A DNA stretch of 64,000 nucleotides from JANQMY01 sp965228775 (GCA_965228775.1 OZ245840.1:434001-498000); one strand, 5' to 3'; counted from the first letter of the stretch, positions 16,891 to 25,719 are shown. Notes: generated from the letters alone by a model not told the origin. Numbers and translations: made by a program.

Positions 16891-17523
16891 ATGGAAATTG
16901 TCAAAGTAACCGAACAACAGATTGATGATTACGCGTCGGAGATTCCTGACCTCGCCCATTCAACAGGTCCCGTTTCTTACAATTACCATTTCGGCACGCG
17001 CGCCTTGTTCGACACCGTTGTGCTGACCTCATGGCGTACACCGAAGACTTTGTTCAGTTGGGACACAACTTATTTTGCCATGGACCAAGACCAAGTGTTG
17101 GGGTTTCTGGTTACCTTTCATGCGCCGGAATTCCGTGAACGGATCGCCACCCTAGCCCCTGCCTGGGGAGACCTGGTCGCAAACGGCGATATCACGGAAG
17201 CAGAAATCACCGGCGTATTAGAACGCAGCGAACATGCGCGCTGGCTCAACCCGGAAACCCGGCCCGGCATCCAATACATTCACGCAATCGCCGTAAAGCC
17301 GGAACACCGCGGCAAGCAGATTGGGGTCAAACTCATCTCACACGCCATGGAATTGGGTCGGCAGAATGGCTATGGCACGCTTGAACTGGATGTGCTGTCT
17401 GACAACCCGGCGGTGAACTTTTACCAATCAATGGGTTTGGAAATTTTAGCCGAAACACGCGCCCCCAAACCGATGGAATATGGCGTGCCTCCGGAGTATC
17501 GCATGGGCATTAAGCTGTCTTGA
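16891..17523 (+). CDS. GNAT family N-acetyltransferase
   Basis: 210 residues from ATG 16891, chosen because GGAGG lies 6 bases before it; ATG 16846 is in frame but falls inside the operator dyad. Acetyl-CoA motif A is clear: IHAIAVKPEHRGKQIGVKLISHAM, with the pyrophosphate loop HRGKQIG. NPAVNFYQSMGLEI, the GNAT C-terminal signature, follows. The N-terminal half, about 120 residues, is less typical and may carry the acceptor site. Acceptor unknown; the neighbouring TetR suggests induction by a small molecule. Confidence 0.83.
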   Translation: MEIVKVTEQQIDDYASEIPDLAHSTGPVSYNYHFGTRALFDTVVLTSWRTPKTLFSWDTTYFAMDQDQVLGFLVTFHAPEFRERIATLAPAWGDLVANGDITEAEITGVLERSEHARWLNPETRPGIQYIHAIAVKPEHRGKQIGVKLISHAMELGRQNGYGTLELDVLSDNPAVNFYQSMGLEILAETRAPKPMEYGVPPEYRMGIKLS

Positions 17524-17565
17524 TCAGCCGGAAGATGCTTCGCGCCTGAAACGTCGCATCTTTGA

Positions 17566-18312
17566 TCAGCCGTTGTTGCGGCTGCGCCGCGCAGCCCGAA
17601 TAGTTCTCTTCGTGTCTTCAACCAAATCGTGAACCATCTCCTTAGCGGTGATGACATGTATCTTGGTCGGGACAATGCCACTTTGAATGAACTGAACGAC
17701 CCCATGAAGCGAGGCCATGAGCCGCAACGTAATGCGACGGCGTTCCATATCTTCCAGTGACGGATCAATTGCATCGAGAACAATGTCAAAATTGCTATCC
17801 GCCGCTTTGTACAGCGCACTGGTGGCAGCGGACCCACGCAAATGAGGAGACGCGAAAAGGAACCGATAGAGTTCTCCTTGCTGCGTTCCAAGCGTCACAT
17901 AGCTGTCGATGACTCGTTCGAGCTTGCTGCTCGCGGGATGGGCCTCGACCATCTGACGCAGCCGTTCCCCAATGGAGATATTTATGTCCAAGGCAATTTG
18001 CGCAAGGAATTCTTCTTTGTTCCTAAAGTGGCGATAGCACGCCGCTTGAGAAACACCGAGAGAAGCCGCCAAAGCAGATAAGGAAACCGCTTCAAAACCG
18101 TCGCACTCGACGACTTTCTTGCCAGCTTCAATCAGCGCCGCTCTGAGATCGCCATGGTGAAATTTTTCTGAGGGCTTCTTGCGCGCGTTTGGCAAATTTT
18201 CTCTCAATCGAACTTTTGGATCAGGAACAGCCCAGGCAGCATAGAGCAAGAATATATACGCAGAAGTTATAAACGGTAACTTTGTGTTTACAACGCAGCG
18301 AATCCTGCTCAT
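17566..18312 (-). CDS. TetR family transcriptional regulator
   Basis: Up to 248 residues. The DNA-binding part starts only at residue 50 or so (KFHHGDLRAALIEAG), followed by LSALAASLGVSQAACYRHFRNKEEFL. The N-terminal 45 residues are not usual for the family, so a TTG start further in is possible. The ATG used here (complement of 18310-18312) lies in a 33-base palindrome. The C-terminal domain (LERVIDSYVTLGTQQGELYRFLF) is of the TetR_C type. Divergent from the VOC gene, which it probably controls. Confidence 0.83.
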   Translation of the reverse strand: MSRIRCVVNTKLPFITSAYIFLLYAAWAVPDPKVRLRENLPNARKKPSEKFHHGDLRAALIEAGKKVVECDGFEAVSLSALAASLGVSQAACYRHFRNKEEFLAQIALDINISIGERLRQMVEAHPASSKLERVIDSYVTLGTQQGELYRFLFASPHLRGSAATSALYKAADSNFDIVLDAIDPSLEDMERRRITLRLMASLHGVVQFIQSGIVPTKIHVITAKEMVHDLVEDTKRTIRAARRSRNNG

Positions 18313-18336
18313 GTTATAAGCTATAACATGAGCAGG
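18304..18336. promoter_or_regulatory. 33-base palindrome carrying divergent start codons
   Basis: Left arm CCTGCTCATGTTATA (18304-18318) and right arm TATAACATGAGCAGG (18322-18336) are perfect inverse complements with a 3-base centre. Each strand therefore contains AACATGAGCAGG. On the minus strand this is the start of the TetR frame. On the plus strand it opens a 6-codon ORF whose stop overlaps the VOC start. It is a strong candidate TetR operator, and would also fold as a 15-pair hairpin in either transcript. Confidence 0.75.
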
Positions 18337-18348
18337 ACTTCACAATGA
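18328..18348 (+). CDS. possible 6-codon leader ORF coupled to the VOC gene
   Basis: ATG AGC AGG ACT TCA CAA TGA. The TGA shares ATGA (18345-18348) with the start of the VOC gene, the classical arrangement for translational coupling. The ATG lies in the right arm of the palindrome 18304-18336. It may be a chance by-product of the palindrome copying the start sequence. Confidence 0.25.
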   Translation: MSRTSQ

Positions 18349-18875
18349 GCAGGCTTCTAGGGCCCATTAGGCAAAACGGCTATGTGGTTAAAGACATCCA
18401 GACTGCTATGCATCATTGGGTCCACACAATCGGCGTCGGCCCCTGGTTTTACATTGAGAAAGTGCAGGTCGAGAATTTTAGATATCGCGGCAAGGAGTCG
18501 GATGTCGAACTGAGCATCGCTCTGTCCAATTCGGGGGACTTGCAACTGGAACTCATCCAACAACGCAACGACGCCCCTTCTCTGTATAAAGACTTTCTCG
18601 ACGCCGGTCATGAAGGCCTTCAGCATATAGCCTTTTGGACCACCGACTATCAAGCCATGTATGACGCGTATCTGAAGCAAGGCCACAAGGTGGGGCATGA
18701 AGGGCAAATCGGCGGACCGGCTGGCCGGTTTTCCTACTTCGATGTGGGAACAAACCCGGGAGATGTGGTGGAGTTGTCCGACATTAGCGGTTCCAAAGGG
18801 AAGTTCTTTGAAATCATCCGGCAATCGGCACTCCATTGGGACGGGTCCGATCCCATTCGGGACGTTAAGTCTTAG
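18345..18875 (+). CDS. VOC family (glyoxalase / dioxygenase fold) protein
   Basis: 176 residues. N-terminal IRQNGYVVKDIQTAMHHW is the first beta-alpha module of a vicinal-oxygen-chelate protein, with a His at the metal-site position. The second module contains EGLQHIAFWTTDYQAM, and a late Glu lies in DVVELSD. Such proteins act as glyoxalases, epimerases or ring-cleavage dioxygenases; members with this start sit often in steroid or aromatic catabolic clusters. Divergent from a TetR gene, and followed by a P450 on the opposite strand. Confidence 0.8.
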   Translation: MSRLLGPIRQNGYVVKDIQTAMHHWVHTIGVGPWFYIEKVQVENFRYRGKESDVELSIALSNSGDLQLELIQQRNDAPSLYKDFLDAGHEGLQHIAFWTTDYQAMYDAYLKQGHKVGHEGQIGGPAGRFSYFDVGTNPGDVVELSDISGSKGKFFEIIRQSALHWDGSDPIRDVKS

Positions 18876-18902
18876 AGTGCTTCACGGTCATATCTAATTG
18901 TT

Positions 18903-20225
18903 CTAGGCCCCTAGGTCCACTTCGAGTTTGTGAATACCGTGAACGAAATTGCCGGGCAGAATATCGATTTTGCCCGTCCATTGAGCCCGTGGGAACCGCT
19001 CTAGAATTTTACGGTACGCCACTTCGAGCTGCATGGCGGCGATGCGTTGGCCAAGGCAAACATGCGGCCCAAGGCCGAAGGCGAGATGATCGTCTTTGTT
19101 CGGACGGTCGAGATCAAATTGATCCGGATTTGGAAACACCTCCGGATCCCTATTGGCCGCGCCATAGAACAAAACCACCTTTTCGTTTTCGCCGATTTTT
19201 TGACCGCGAATTTCGGTTTCCCTCGTTGTGGTCCGGCGCATATGCATGACGGGCGACACCATGCGCAATGCTTCCGGCACCATATGGGTGCCGATTTCAT
19301 CGGGATTGGCGATCAGGCGTTCTTTCACCTTCGGAAATTCCGTCAGCAGGCGCATGGTTCCGGACAGAGAATTCCGCGTGGTGTCATTCCCCGCGAAGAT
19401 GATCAACAGCCAAGACCCGTCGAGAAATTCCTGTGACAGAGGGTCCCCGTCGACCTTTGCGGAGGCGATCGCCGTCAACAAATCATCGCGCGGCGCGTCC
19501 CTTCTGTCCTGGATCACCCGTTCGCCATATTTAAACATGTCGTTGATGGTCCAAGTGGCTTTCGTAAGCTCCCACAATAGCTGTGGGGACAGACCCGTTG
19601 CGCGAACCATCGAAGAAATGCGCTCCAGCACATCCATCCATTTTTTCACCTTCGGCCGGTCTTTCTCATCCACGCCCAGCATCTCGCACAAAGTGAACAA
19701 TGGCAGCTTCTCCGAGAAGTGTTCCACCATGTTGACCACCGGACCCTGAGCTTCCATTTCGTCAAGAAGGTCGTCGACTTTCTGTTCCACGCGGCGCTTC
19801 AACTGAGCCACATAATCCGGTGTGAAAAACGACCGGTGCTGCATTCGCAGCTCGATATGCGAAGGCCGGTCCAGGCAGATGAGCGTATTGAGCGCCGCGC
19901 CATAGAGCCGCCCTTTGCGCTGGTTGGGGGCCCCATAAGCGATGTTGATGCCGCCCCGTTGAGACGAATAGGTTTCCGGGTCGAGTTCCACCTGTTTAAT
20001 GTCATCATAGCGGGTAAGCGCCCAAAACCCGGCGGCGTCTCTCTGGTCGAACCAGGCCACCGGCGCCACTTCCCGCAGGGCACGGAAATAGCCGAATGGC
20101 TGCCCTTTGCTCCACCCCAAAGGATTGCCAAGGTCAAAATGCCGGGGCGGCGTGTAGACAGTGGGAAAAGCAGGTTTGTCTTCTTTCCGGTCAATCCAGA
20201 CGGTTTCCGTAACGGGTTTCAGCAC
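18903..20225 (-). CDS. cytochrome P450
   Basis: 440 residues from GTG 20225, chosen because AGGGGAC lies just before it; an ATG at 20372 would add 49 residues unlike any P450. The heme loop is FGLGPHVCLG with the iron-ligand Cys near residue 390. The I-helix AGNDTT (oxygen activation) and the K-helix EALR are present. Soluble bacterial type, no membrane anchor. It needs a ferredoxin and reductase, neither of which is in this window. A divergent TetR gene lies 176 bases away. The substrate is unknown; lipid, terpenoid or steroid hydroxylation is typical for such contexts. Confidence 0.9.
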   Translation of the reverse strand: MLKPVTETVWIDRKEDKPAFPTVYTPPRHFDLGNPLGWSKGQPFGYFRALREVAPVAWFDQRDAAGFWALTRYDDIKQVELDPETYSSQRGGINIAYGAPNQRKGRLYGAALNTLICLDRPSHIELRMQHRSFFTPDYVAQLKRRVEQKVDDLLDEMEAQGPVVNMVEHFSEKLPLFTLCEMLGVDEKDRPKVKKWMDVLERISSMVRATGLSPQLLWELTKATWTINDMFKYGERVIQDRRDAPRDDLLTAIASAKVDGDPLSQEFLDGSWLLIIFAGNDTTRNSLSGTMRLLTEFPKVKERLIANPDEIGTHMVPEALRMVSPVMHMRRTTTRETEIRGQKIGENEKVVLFYGAANRDPEVFPNPDQFDLDRPNKDDHLAFGLGPHVCLGQRIAAMQLEVAYRKILERFPRAQWTGKIDILPGNFVHGIHKLEVDLGA

Positions 20226-20401
20226 TTTTGTCCCCTGAGGCAATGATGGCGAATAGCGCCTTCCGATATAGCATGTTCTATGAACTGCGAAAGTGAAAGA
20301 CGCCGTCCTATTTGCAGCGCGCGCCCTTAAAGAACACATCCGCATGCGGAGCTTGAAATAGTCCTCTTCCAAACCGCCGATGACATGTTATCTCTGAGTC
20401 C

Positions 20402-21067
20402 ATGTCAGTGAGAGAAGACAGCAAGGAAGACCGGCGGCAAGCAATCTTGGCTGCGGCGGAACGCCTTTTGAGGGCCAGCGAGGAATCCGATTTTTCCATG
20501 CGCGCGCTCGCCCGTGAAGCGGGGGTGAGTTTCGCAACGCCCTTCAATCTCTTCGAAAGCAAGTCCGGCATTCTCGTGGGGCTCATGAGAAAGCTGGTCG
20601 CGTCCAACCGTGACTCTCTTGAGAAAGTCTCGAAGCGCGCCGACCCCATCGAAACACTGTTCCGGCTTGTCGATGTGAGCGTGGATGGCTACACCACCGA
20701 CCCACAGCTCGTCCGTGCTCTCGTGCGCGCAATGGATGCGACTACGGGGCCGGACCGGTATCAGGCCCGGGGCTTGGGCGCTTTGGTCTGGAAACCAGCT
20801 TTGGAATCGGCAGCCCGAGACGGCGCGCTGGACCCAAAGCGGAATGTGGATCTGTTGGCTCGCTCCCTGCACCTTATGTTCCGCGAAGCCCTTTCTTCCT
20901 GGGCGGCTGACGACATCAGCGCGGAAGAGTTCAAACTGCAGACCCTGCATGGCCTGTCGGTTTGGCTGCTCAGCGCGGTAACGGACGAACATCACTCTCG
21001 CGTCGCCAAGAAACGCGATGCTTATGAGAAGAAACTGATCAAAGTTCGACATCTCCCGGACAGTTGA
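20402..21067 (+). CDS. TetR family transcriptional regulator
   Basis: 221 residues. The helix-turn-helix is MRALAREAGVSFATPFNLFESKSGILVGLM (about 35-65), preceded by RRQAILAAAERLL. The C-terminal half shows the usual long helices. It lies between two P450 genes: one divergent, one following in the same direction 113 bases later. An 18-base palindrome before the second P450 is a probable target. A weaker 12-base palindrome, TCCGCATGCGGA, lies before its own start at 20339-20350. Confidence 0.85.
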   Translation: MSVREDSKEDRRQAILAAAERLLRASEESDFSMRALAREAGVSFATPFNLFESKSGILVGLMRKLVASNRDSLEKVSKRADPIETLFRLVDVSVDGYTTDPQLVRALVRAMDATTGPDRYQARGLGALVWKPALESAARDGALDPKRNVDLLARSLHLMFREALSSWAADDISAEEFKLQTLHGLSVWLLSAVTDEHHSRVAKKRDAYEKKLIKVRHLPDS

Positions 21068-21113
21068 AGACTAGACGACGGTCTCCCTGCGGCCAAGATT
21101 GCGCTTGCTAATT

Positions 21114-21131
21114 TTTATATCATGATATAAA
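21114..21131. promoter_or_regulatory. 18-base perfect palindrome before P450 gene
   Basis: TTTATATCA / TGATATAAA, symmetric about 21122/21123, in an AT-rich spacer 50 bases before the ATG of the second P450 and 47 bases after the TetR gene. Flanking CTAAT and ATTAG extend the symmetry with a two-base offset. A repressor site overlapping a promoter is the simplest reading. Confidence 0.6.
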
Positions 21132-21180
21132 TTAGAGCACTCATTTTGGCTCGCCAACATTGACAGGACCTCGTAGACAC

Positions 21181-22413
21181 ATGTCCACACTGGCTTTCGA
21201 TACCAATCTTGCGAATGCGGACCTTATTCCAACAGAAGGGGGCCCGCCGCATAGTCTGTTTTCGGAATGGCGCAAGAAAGATCCGGTTCATTGGAATCCG
21301 CCGTCTGACACCTATGGCACGGATCTCGCCGGAGCCTCTATCGACAAAGGGTTTTGGGTGCTCACGCGCTATCAAGACGTTTACGAGGTCTCACGCAATC
21401 AAAACCTGTTCTCCTCCCATGAAGGCGGTCCGATCATCTGGGATTTAGAACCGGAACAACTCGGCATGCAACGGGCCGGCATGATGGGCATGCAACCCGC
21501 ACAGCACACAGCAGTCAAACGGCTGGTGATGCCCCCCTTCTCGCCCAAAGAACTGGCGTCGTTCGCGCCTGACATCGAGAAAGTCGCCGAAGAAATCGTC
21601 GACGATGTCTTGCCTAAGGGTCAATGCGAATTCGTGTTCGACGTAGCCTCCAAACTGCCGGTATATACATTCTGCAAGGTGTTGGGCGTGCCCGACGACA
21701 TGCGCGATACGGTCTATCGCCTCGGAAACGCGACCGCTGATATTGAAAACTATAGCCCCGACAGGGAAGAGAGCCCTGCTCTACTGCTTTTCGCCATCGC
21801 GGAGGAACTGTCGGAGCAGAAACGTCAGACACCGGACAATTCCATGCTCAGCCGCATTGTGAACGGCGAAAAACTGGACCCGTTAAACGTCAACATGTTC
21901 TTCGTAACCCTGTCCATCGCCGGTCACGAAACCACACGCGGCACCGCAACACATTTCATGCGCTTGATGTTGGAACACCCGGACCAATATGAGCTGCTGC
22001 GCTCCGACCTTGAGAAGTATCTGCCAAACGCCATCGACGAAGTGCTGAGATTCTCCCCACCCGTGGTCAAGTTCCGCCGCACAGTAATGGAGGACACGGA
22101 AATTGGCGGGCAGGCCGTAAAAAAAGGCGACAAAGTCTACCTGTCATATCCGGCAGCCAATCGCGACCCGGACATTTTTGAAGATCCCGACCGGTTCGAC
22201 ATCACGCGGCAGAACGCCAATAAACATCTGGCTTTCGGTACGGGCCCGCACGTTTGCTTGGGCGCACGCCTGGCACACATGCAGTTGCAAGCGCTGCTGA
22301 AACAGGTGGTCACCCGCATGCCGGATTTTGAGATGGCGGGCGACATGCAGTGGATGCGCTCCATCTGGTTTAACGCCATCATGAAAATGCCGCTGCGCTA
22401 TCCTGCAGACTAG
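21181..22413 (+). CDS. cytochrome P450
   Basis: 410 residues from ATG 21181; a TTG at 21160 is in frame but less likely. The heme loop is FGTGPHVCLG with Cys near residue 359. The I-helix motif is IAGHETT, the ExxR is EVLR, and the meander is PDRFDITR. It differs clearly from the P450 at 18903, so this is not a recent duplication. It probably works with it in the same oxidative pathway, under the TetR encoded between them. It converges with the MFS transporter gene, with only 8 bases between stops. Confidence 0.92.
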   Translation: MSTLAFDTNLANADLIPTEGGPPHSLFSEWRKKDPVHWNPPSDTYGTDLAGASIDKGFWVLTRYQDVYEVSRNQNLFSSHEGGPIIWDLEPEQLGMQRAGMMGMQPAQHTAVKRLVMPPFSPKELASFAPDIEKVAEEIVDDVLPKGQCEFVFDVASKLPVYTFCKVLGVPDDMRDTVYRLGNATADIENYSPDREESPALLLFAIAEELSEQKRQTPDNSMLSRIVNGEKLDPLNVNMFFVTLSIAGHETTRGTATHFMRLMLEHPDQYELLRSDLEKYLPNAIDEVLRFSPPVVKFRRTVMEDTEIGGQAVKKGDKVYLSYPAANRDPDIFEDPDRFDITRQNANKHLAFGTGPHVCLGARLAHMQLQALLKQVVTRMPDFEMAGDMQWMRSIWFNAIMKMPLRYPAD

Positions 22414-22421
22414 AGCAGCCG

Positions 22422-23690
22422 TTATTCTCCGGGGACCACTGCCTGAATTGGGCGGCCATCGCGCAACCGGTCCGCGTCTCGAACGGCACTGAACATCAAT
22501 GCCGCGCCAATGAGACAACAGATAATCACGAGCCAGCCATTGGCGCTGTAATCTCCGGCGGCACTTACCGCCCCACCTGCCAATGGGGCGAGCGCCGCGC
22601 CGAACGTCACGAAGGCAGGATGGGCACCTGCCAGCCTGCCGCTTGGGTCAAGCCGCGCGAGCGCACCTAGGGCGATCGGCATCATAGCGATAGGCATCAT
22701 CGCAAAGAAGGGCGCCGTCAGATAAAACACCAATGGTGTCGACGCCTGGGCCAGTAAGAACGCGAAGACAAGGATGGCGGCGACGATCCCCGCCAATGGC
22801 GCCATGGCCTTGTAATGCGTGCCCACATAGCCCGCCGCCAGAGGGGCAACAACGCCGAAAATGCTGCCGAACATAAACACGATGCCGACCGTTTCAGGGC
22901 TGAGTTTCACCTGCTCGGTCCCCACACTGACAATAAACATCACCAGCGTGCCGTGACCGAAGAAGATCATGCCCAACCCCAAAAGAGCCGCCCACCCCAT
23001 CAAGGGCAGTTCTGGAGCCGGCGTGCTTTCATGCGTTTCATTTTTCAATTGCGGTGCCACCGGCACGAAGCGAATAAAGCCGATGGCCGCGGCGGCGAAT
23101 AACAGGTACACCACATAAAGGCCATCCGCCGCGCTCAACCCCGCCATCCCTTCAAAAAGGTGCAGTTTCAGTGCTTGAGGCAGAATGATCGCCAGGATCA
23201 TCCCCATCACGCCAACGGCGCTGTTGATCACCCCGAACGTGGCCTCGGGTGCTTCAGCGCGGCCCGCCGTTGACATCACCGTTGCAATGACAGCGCCCGC
23301 ACAGAGGCCATTCAGACCACGGAGGACATACAGAAATTCAATAGACGGCGCCCAGATGGTCAAGCCCGTCATGGCGATAATCGCCCCAATAGCGGCCATA
23401 TAGGTCCGGTGCGGGTCGAGGCGCGGCGCGATCTGAGAAAACACCAGCGACCCGGCCGCAACGCCCGACATTTCTATGGTGGCAACCAAACCGGCAGCCG
23501 TGTTGGAGACCACAAATGAGTCAACGATGGCGGTGATGTTGAACGCCATGCCGATGGCGGCGCTGAAAGACAGCAGCATCATCGCCGTCAATGCGACCAG
23601 CCTGAAGCCGGAAATATCGATCCGGCCCTCACTCATCGACAGGCTGGCTTGTTCCGTTGACACCTGCATGTTCCCCCAAGTTTGTTGCAC
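22422..23690 (-). CDS. MFS transporter
   Basis: 422 residues with about twelve hydrophobic helices and a central polar loop (LKNETHESTPAPELP, about 215-235). No substrate motif is recognisable. The start could be GTG 23690, with GGAGA before it, or ATG 23669. It is divergent from a small secreted protein gene, with a 12-base palindrome between. Its place beside two P450 genes suggests export or uptake of a hydrophobic compound of that pathway, which is inference. Confidence 0.82.
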   Translation of the reverse strand: MQQTWGNMQVSTEQASLSMSEGRIDISGFRLVALTAMMLLSFSAAIGMAFNITAIVDSFVVSNTAAGLVATIEMSGVAAGSLVFSQIAPRLDPHRTYMAAIGAIIAMTGLTIWAPSIEFLYVLRGLNGLCAGAVIATVMSTAGRAEAPEATFGVINSAVGVMGMILAIILPQALKLHLFEGMAGLSAADGLYVVYLLFAAAAIGFIRFVPVAPQLKNETHESTPAPELPLMGWAALLGLGMIFFGHGTLVMFIVSVGTEQVKLSPETVGIVFMFGSIFGVVAPLAAGYVGTHYKAMAPLAGIVAAILVFAFLLAQASTPLVFYLTAPFFAMMPIAMMPIALGALARLDPSGRLAGAHPAFVTFGAALAPLAGGAVSAAGDYSANGWLVIICCLIGAALMFSAVRDADRLRDGRPIQAVVPGE

Positions 23691-23711
23691 TTTTCTCCGT
23701 GTACCTCAGGC

Positions 23712-23723
23712 TAACACGTGTTA
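23712..23723. promoter_or_regulatory. 12-base palindrome in divergent promoter region
   Basis: TAACACGTGTTA lies between the MFS start and the small secreted protein start, 31 bases before the latter. Short perfect palindromes occur by chance, but the divergent position makes an operator plausible. Confidence 0.35.
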
Positions 23724-23753
23724 CGATCCGGAAGGAAACGCGGGGAGGAAAAA

Positions 23754-24161
23754 ATGTCCAACACGAAAAAACTTTTTTGGCGGAGCGCAGTCGCAACGGC
23801 AATTGCGGGCGCCATCGGCTTCGCATCGGCATCAAATGCCACGGAAACAAATTCGGATCTTTGGGCACTGATGGAACCCGCCTGTAATGCCAATGGAATC
23901 GATCCCGATCCCTGCCGCTGCATCATGAACGCGGTGATCGCCGCGCACGGCACGGAGGCCACAAGGTATGTGGCGCTGGAGATGCTGCTTCAATACGAAG
24001 AAGCCGAAGCGTTGAAACAAACGCTGGGCGAAACTCAAGCAATGAATGCCAGTGAAACATTCGACGTTGCTCAGAATACAACGTGCACGAATGTTCCAGC
24101 CACCGCGCCGGGGCCTGCCTCTGTGGAATCAAGCGCAACAGGAGCCGACACAGCGCAGTAG
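23754..24161 (+). CDS. small secreted protein of unknown function
   Basis: 135 residues from ATG 23754, preceded by GGGGAGGAA. A signal peptide is clear: KK near the start, then a hydrophobic stretch ending ASASNA near residue 31. The mature part has a cysteine group (PACNANGIDPDPCRCIMNA) and another Cys near the end (NTTCTNV), and closes with an Ala/Pro/Ser-rich tail. I do not recognise a family. The cysteines suggest disulfides in the periplasm. Function unknown. Confidence 0.65.
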   Translation: MSNTKKLFWRSAVATAIAGAIGFASASNATETNSDLWALMEPACNANGIDPDPCRCIMNAVIAAHGTEATRYVALEMLLQYEEAEALKQTLGETQAMNASETFDVAQNTTCTNVPATAPGPASVESSATGADTAQ

Positions 24162-24192
24162 CTATTCCCGATCGTTCTTCCCGGCGATTCTT

Positions 24193-24609
24193 CTACGCCT
24201 CCGGATCCATACCGATGGATTTCATGAATTCCGCACCCGTCATACGCTGATGGTCACCCGCGAAGTCGTATCCCTTGGGCTTTTCGTCAACATAGATTTC
24301 ACCGCCAATCGAGAACTGATCCGCGTCTTCAAAAGCGCCGGTGCACATGATGTACGTGCTAGGTTCCACAAGACGGTAGAACAAGTTTGTTCCACACTCA
24401 GCACAGAAACCACGTTCCGCCCATTCCGACGAGCGGTAAGACTTTATGTGCTCCTCGCCGGTGAATTTCACATTGCCGACAGTGGCAGACATGAAGGGCC
24501 CGCCACTCCAGTTTCGGCACATGGAGCAGTGACAGATATGCGCATGTGTATCGACTTCCTCCGCCGTGAACGTGACGGCGCCGCATAGACATTTCCCTTT
24601 GGCTGACAT
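24193..24609 (-). CDS. GFA family protein (CENP-V/GFA zinc fold)
   Basis: 138 residues from ATG 24609, chosen for AAGGAG 8 bases before it; the frame extends 28 residues further without a ribosome site. Zinc cysteines are in GKCLCGAV, CHCSMCR and FCAECGTNLF, the pattern of the Gfa/DUF636 fold. The name of the family (glutathione-dependent formaldehyde-activating) reflects one member only; most others have unknown roles. It ends close to the secreted protein gene, facing it. Confidence 0.85.
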   Translation of the reverse strand: MSAKGKCLCGAVTFTAEEVDTHAHICHCSMCRNWSGGPFMSATVGNVKFTGEEHIKSYRSSEWAERGFCAECGTNLFYRLVEPSTYIMCTGAFEDADQFSIGGEIYVDEKPKGYDFAGDHQRMTGAEFMKSIGMDPEA

Positions 24610-24738
24610 TGTGCACACTCCTTTATTTGCGTGGCCGATTCTACCACGCAATCCGCGCTCAAAAACACGTGGGATTTCTGTGTTGTCCTGCAAGTGCTTA
24701 GGCGGGGGCCCTTCCGAACCCGCCCAGAAAATCTGCCC

Positions 24739-25662
24739 TTACAGGTCGCCGCGATGCTCCGCGAGGGCGCGCAGCGTTGCGTGATGATCGCCCACAATGC
24801 GCAACACCAAATGGTCGGCTCCGGCCGTCACGAAATCGCGCATGAAAGCCAGTACGTCGGCAACCGTGCCACCGAAACAGGCCTGTACTTGGCGCAGAAA
24901 CTCCGCGGGAACGCCATAATAGTCCTGCAAGTAGGTGTCGATCTGGCGCTCGCAATCCTCCCCATGCTGACCAACGCAAATCGTCAGATAGACGGCGGCC
25001 GTCGGCAGGGGCCGTCCCGCGTCAGATGCGGCTGCCGAAAGAACAGCGTGGTTGGCCTTCACCGCTTCCGCTGTGGGACCGATCGGAAACCAGCCATCAT
25101 ACAGGCGTGCCGCCCGGCGAACACCTGCTTCCACATTGCTGGCAAGCCAGATGGGCGGGCCACCTGGCCGGTGCGGTTTTGGCGCAAGGGTGACGTTGTC
25201 CAGTTTCCAACGGCCGTCCCATGTCACCGGCTCGCCTTTCCACAAAGCGCGGCAAAGGTCGAAGCCTTCCATCAAGCGGCCCACACGCTTTTCGAACGGC
25301 ACGGAGGCCGCTTCGAACTCGGCGCGGATCTGCGGTGTGTCCGCCCCAATCCCGGCGCCGATGATAAGACGCCCCTCGCTTACCTGATCGAGGGTAGCGA
25401 GCTGTTGTGCCAAAACGACCGGGTTTCGAAGCGCAGGCAACAAGACGGCTGTCCCCAACTCTACCTCTGGCACCTGGGCCGAAACCGCCGCCAACAGGGT
25501 CAGCGGATCATGGCGCGCCCGCGTGAAAAGAGAGTCCCCGATCCACAGAGAGTCGTAGCCTAGAGACTGGGCAAACTTCGCCGACTCTAAAAGAGGCTGC
25601 ACTCCATGTTCGCCCCGCATGATGTTTTCACGCGTTGGCAGCAGATATCCGATCTTCGTCAA
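24739..25662 (-). CDS. LLM-class flavin-dependent oxidoreductase
   Basis: 307 residues with a bacterial-luciferase-like TIM barrel: KIGYLLPTRE at the start, SLGYDSLWIGDSL, EVELGTAVLLPALRNPVVLAQQLATLDQVSEGRLIIGAG, and WKGEPVTWDG. The form of these motifs suits F420- or FMN-dependent members; the cofactor cannot be decided. It follows the epoxide-hydrolase-like gene after 57 bases on the same strand, so they are probably co-transcribed. Typical roles are monooxygenation or reduction steps in catabolism. Confidence 0.87.
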   Translation of the reverse strand: MTKIGYLLPTRENIMRGEHGVQPLLESAKFAQSLGYDSLWIGDSLFTRARHDPLTLLAAVSAQVPEVELGTAVLLPALRNPVVLAQQLATLDQVSEGRLIIGAGIGADTPQIRAEFEAASVPFEKRVGRLMEGFDLCRALWKGEPVTWDGRWKLDNVTLAPKPHRPGGPPIWLASNVEAGVRRAARLYDGWFPIGPTAEAVKANHAVLSAAASDAGRPLPTAAVYLTICVGQHGEDCERQIDTYLQDYYGVPAEFLRQVQACFGGTVADVLAFMRDFVTAGADHLVLRIVGDHHATLRALAEHRGDL

Positions 25663-25719
25663 AATGGTCCCCTCTCCGACGGGCGGCGCCGCTCAACCTT
25701 CTTGATTCTTTAGGCAATG

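Noticed and set aside
20226..20372. 49-residue N-terminal extension of the first P450
   Set aside because: Residues do not resemble a P450 N-terminus or a membrane anchor, and GTG 20225 has a ribosome site.
24046..25563. Long plus-strand ORFs opposite the GFA and flavin oxidoreductase genes
   Set aside because: The minus-strand frames have clear family motifs; the plus-strand ones have none.
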